DNA of 64,000 nucleotides from Haloarcula marismortui ATCC 43049 (lineage in GTDB: Archaea; Halobacteriota; Halobacteria; Halobacteriales; Haloarculaceae), in the NCBI RefSeq assembly GCF_000011085.1, contig NC_006396.1, forward strand, positions 2,790,001 to 2,854,000, in the 5' to 3' direction. Shown one piece after another: positions 63,646-64,000 of the stretch (position 1 is its first letter; every line of letters starts with the position of its first letter). The notes below the pieces were generated by a model. The model saw only the letters and a program-made list of their open reading frames with translations. It was not told where the DNA came from and did not search any database. The position numbers were made by a program, and so were the translations under genes.

Positions 63646-63671
63646 GGTCTATCATCGATATTTCACAGCGG

Positions 63672-63681
63672 CCATATAAAC
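63672..63681 (-). promoter_or_regulatory. TATA box of the acs operon
   Basis: GTTTATATGG on the minus strand, 27-36 nt before the acs ATG at 63645. It sits 34 nt after the stop of the Bat-type regulator at 63716. Confidence 0.5.
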
Positions 63682-63715
63682 GGGGGGTCTAACTACGATA
63701 ACATGAAACAGGGTT

Positions 63716-64000
63716 TCAGTTGTCGGCCGGCTGCCGCGGCTCCGCCGGCCGGTCGTCGAAAAACGCGGTCAGGACCTTCTGCTGTGCTTTCCTGAGGTGA
63801 TTGTGCAACGTCGGCGACGAGACGTCCAGCGAGTCTGCTAGCTCCTCTGCGGTTGAGCCGCGAGGCCACTCGAAGTAGCCGCTGTGGTAGGCCGCCTGCA
63901 GGACCGTCTCTTGTCGGTCTGAGAGCGTGTCAGTCAGTCGGTCGCGGAACCCGGTGTCCGTCTCGGCCGGCCGCTCTGTCTCTCGCTTCGCCGCTAGCGA
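63716..64000 (-). CDS. Bat-type HTH regulator, C-terminal part (start lies right of window)
   Basis: The 94 visible residues run off the right edge. They contain LSDRQETVLQAAYHSGYFEWP followed by STAEELADSLDVSS and PTLHNHLRKAQQKVL, the bacterio-opsin-activator HTH pattern, then a short Pro/Arg tail. It is on the same strand and directly upstream of acs, so acetate-related regulation is a fair guess. The N-terminal sensor cannot be seen. Confidence 0.88.
   Translation of the reverse strand, partial: SLAAKRETERPAETDTGFRDRLTDTLSDRQETVLQAAYHSGYFEWPRGSTAEELADSLDVSSPTLHNHLRKAQQKVLTAFFDDRPAEPRQPADN

Noticed and set aside
1-64000. CRISPR array, prophage, insertion sequence or defence island
   Set aside because: No evenly spaced repeats with spacers, no transposase, integrase, Cas, restriction or toxin-antitoxin gene was recognised; the repeats found are short intergenic elements.

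Overview
The window is a GC-rich stretch of haloarchaeal chromosome. The proteins are strongly acidic, with many Asp and Glu residues. The machinery is archaeal: A-type ATP synthase, aRF1, aIF5B, class I LysRS, PAN ATPase, S19e, Pus10, Nob1 and pyruvoyl arginine decarboxylase. A bacteriorhodopsin, a halocyanin-like protein, Tat lipoproteins, a PGF-CTERM protein and Bat-type regulators are also present. The rhodopsin resembles the cruxrhodopsin group, so a Haloarcula-like organism is my best guess; this is inference. Most of the window is housekeeping core genome. I found no tRNA, rRNA, CRISPR array, transposase or prophage.

Layout. 1-5.5 kb: the end of the ATP synthase operon (atpF-atpA-atpB, then atpD), with a complete proton-pumping rhodopsin gene between atpB and atpD. 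5.6-9.9 kb: aRF1, a GC-rich repeat cluster, a broken PGF-CTERM surface-protein gene, a MinD/ParA ATPase and a Bat-type regulator. 9.9-24.4 kb: a hydrolase, argS, two site-2 protease homologues, universal stress protein, lysS-pyrH, thiL, a flippase-like membrane protein, the S19e-PDCD5-PP-loop operon and a RadA-like protein without a P-loop. 24.6-31.5 kb: hisS, small membrane and zinc proteins, truA, pepF and a PAN ATPase. 31.5-37.0 kb: a complete CUT1-type sugar ABC operon (binding protein, two permeases, ATPase) that ends in a previously easy-to-miss 57-residue membrane protein, followed by a DeoR/GlpR-type regulator.

37.3-45.6 kb: a PQQ-propeller lipoprotein, arginine decarboxylase and a visibly AT-rich island (about 39.8-42.1 kb). 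The island carries one 602-residue lipoprotein with a transglutaminase-like core and a gene fragment that abuts aIF5B. After these come halocyanin and PRC-barrel/Nob1, with a 48-residue ribbon-helix-helix-like gene overlapping the nob1 stop. 45.6-58.6 kb: CPBP protease, pgi, small haloarchaeal proteins, secF-secD, rnhB, pus10, MscS channel, UppP-like phosphatase, a DUF4382 lipoprotein, an isolated cheF and a second hairpin/repeat cluster. 58.7-64 kb: an acetate uptake and activation cluster (acs, two-subunit Na+/substrate symporter, UspA, small membrane protein), with the C-terminus of another Bat-type regulator at the right edge.

The most notable points are the rhodopsin inside the ATP synthase operon, two short genes (32474-32647 and 45462-45608), the AT-rich transglutaminase-like gene, the headless PGF-CTERM gene, and GC-rich repeats shared between sites 51 kb apart.
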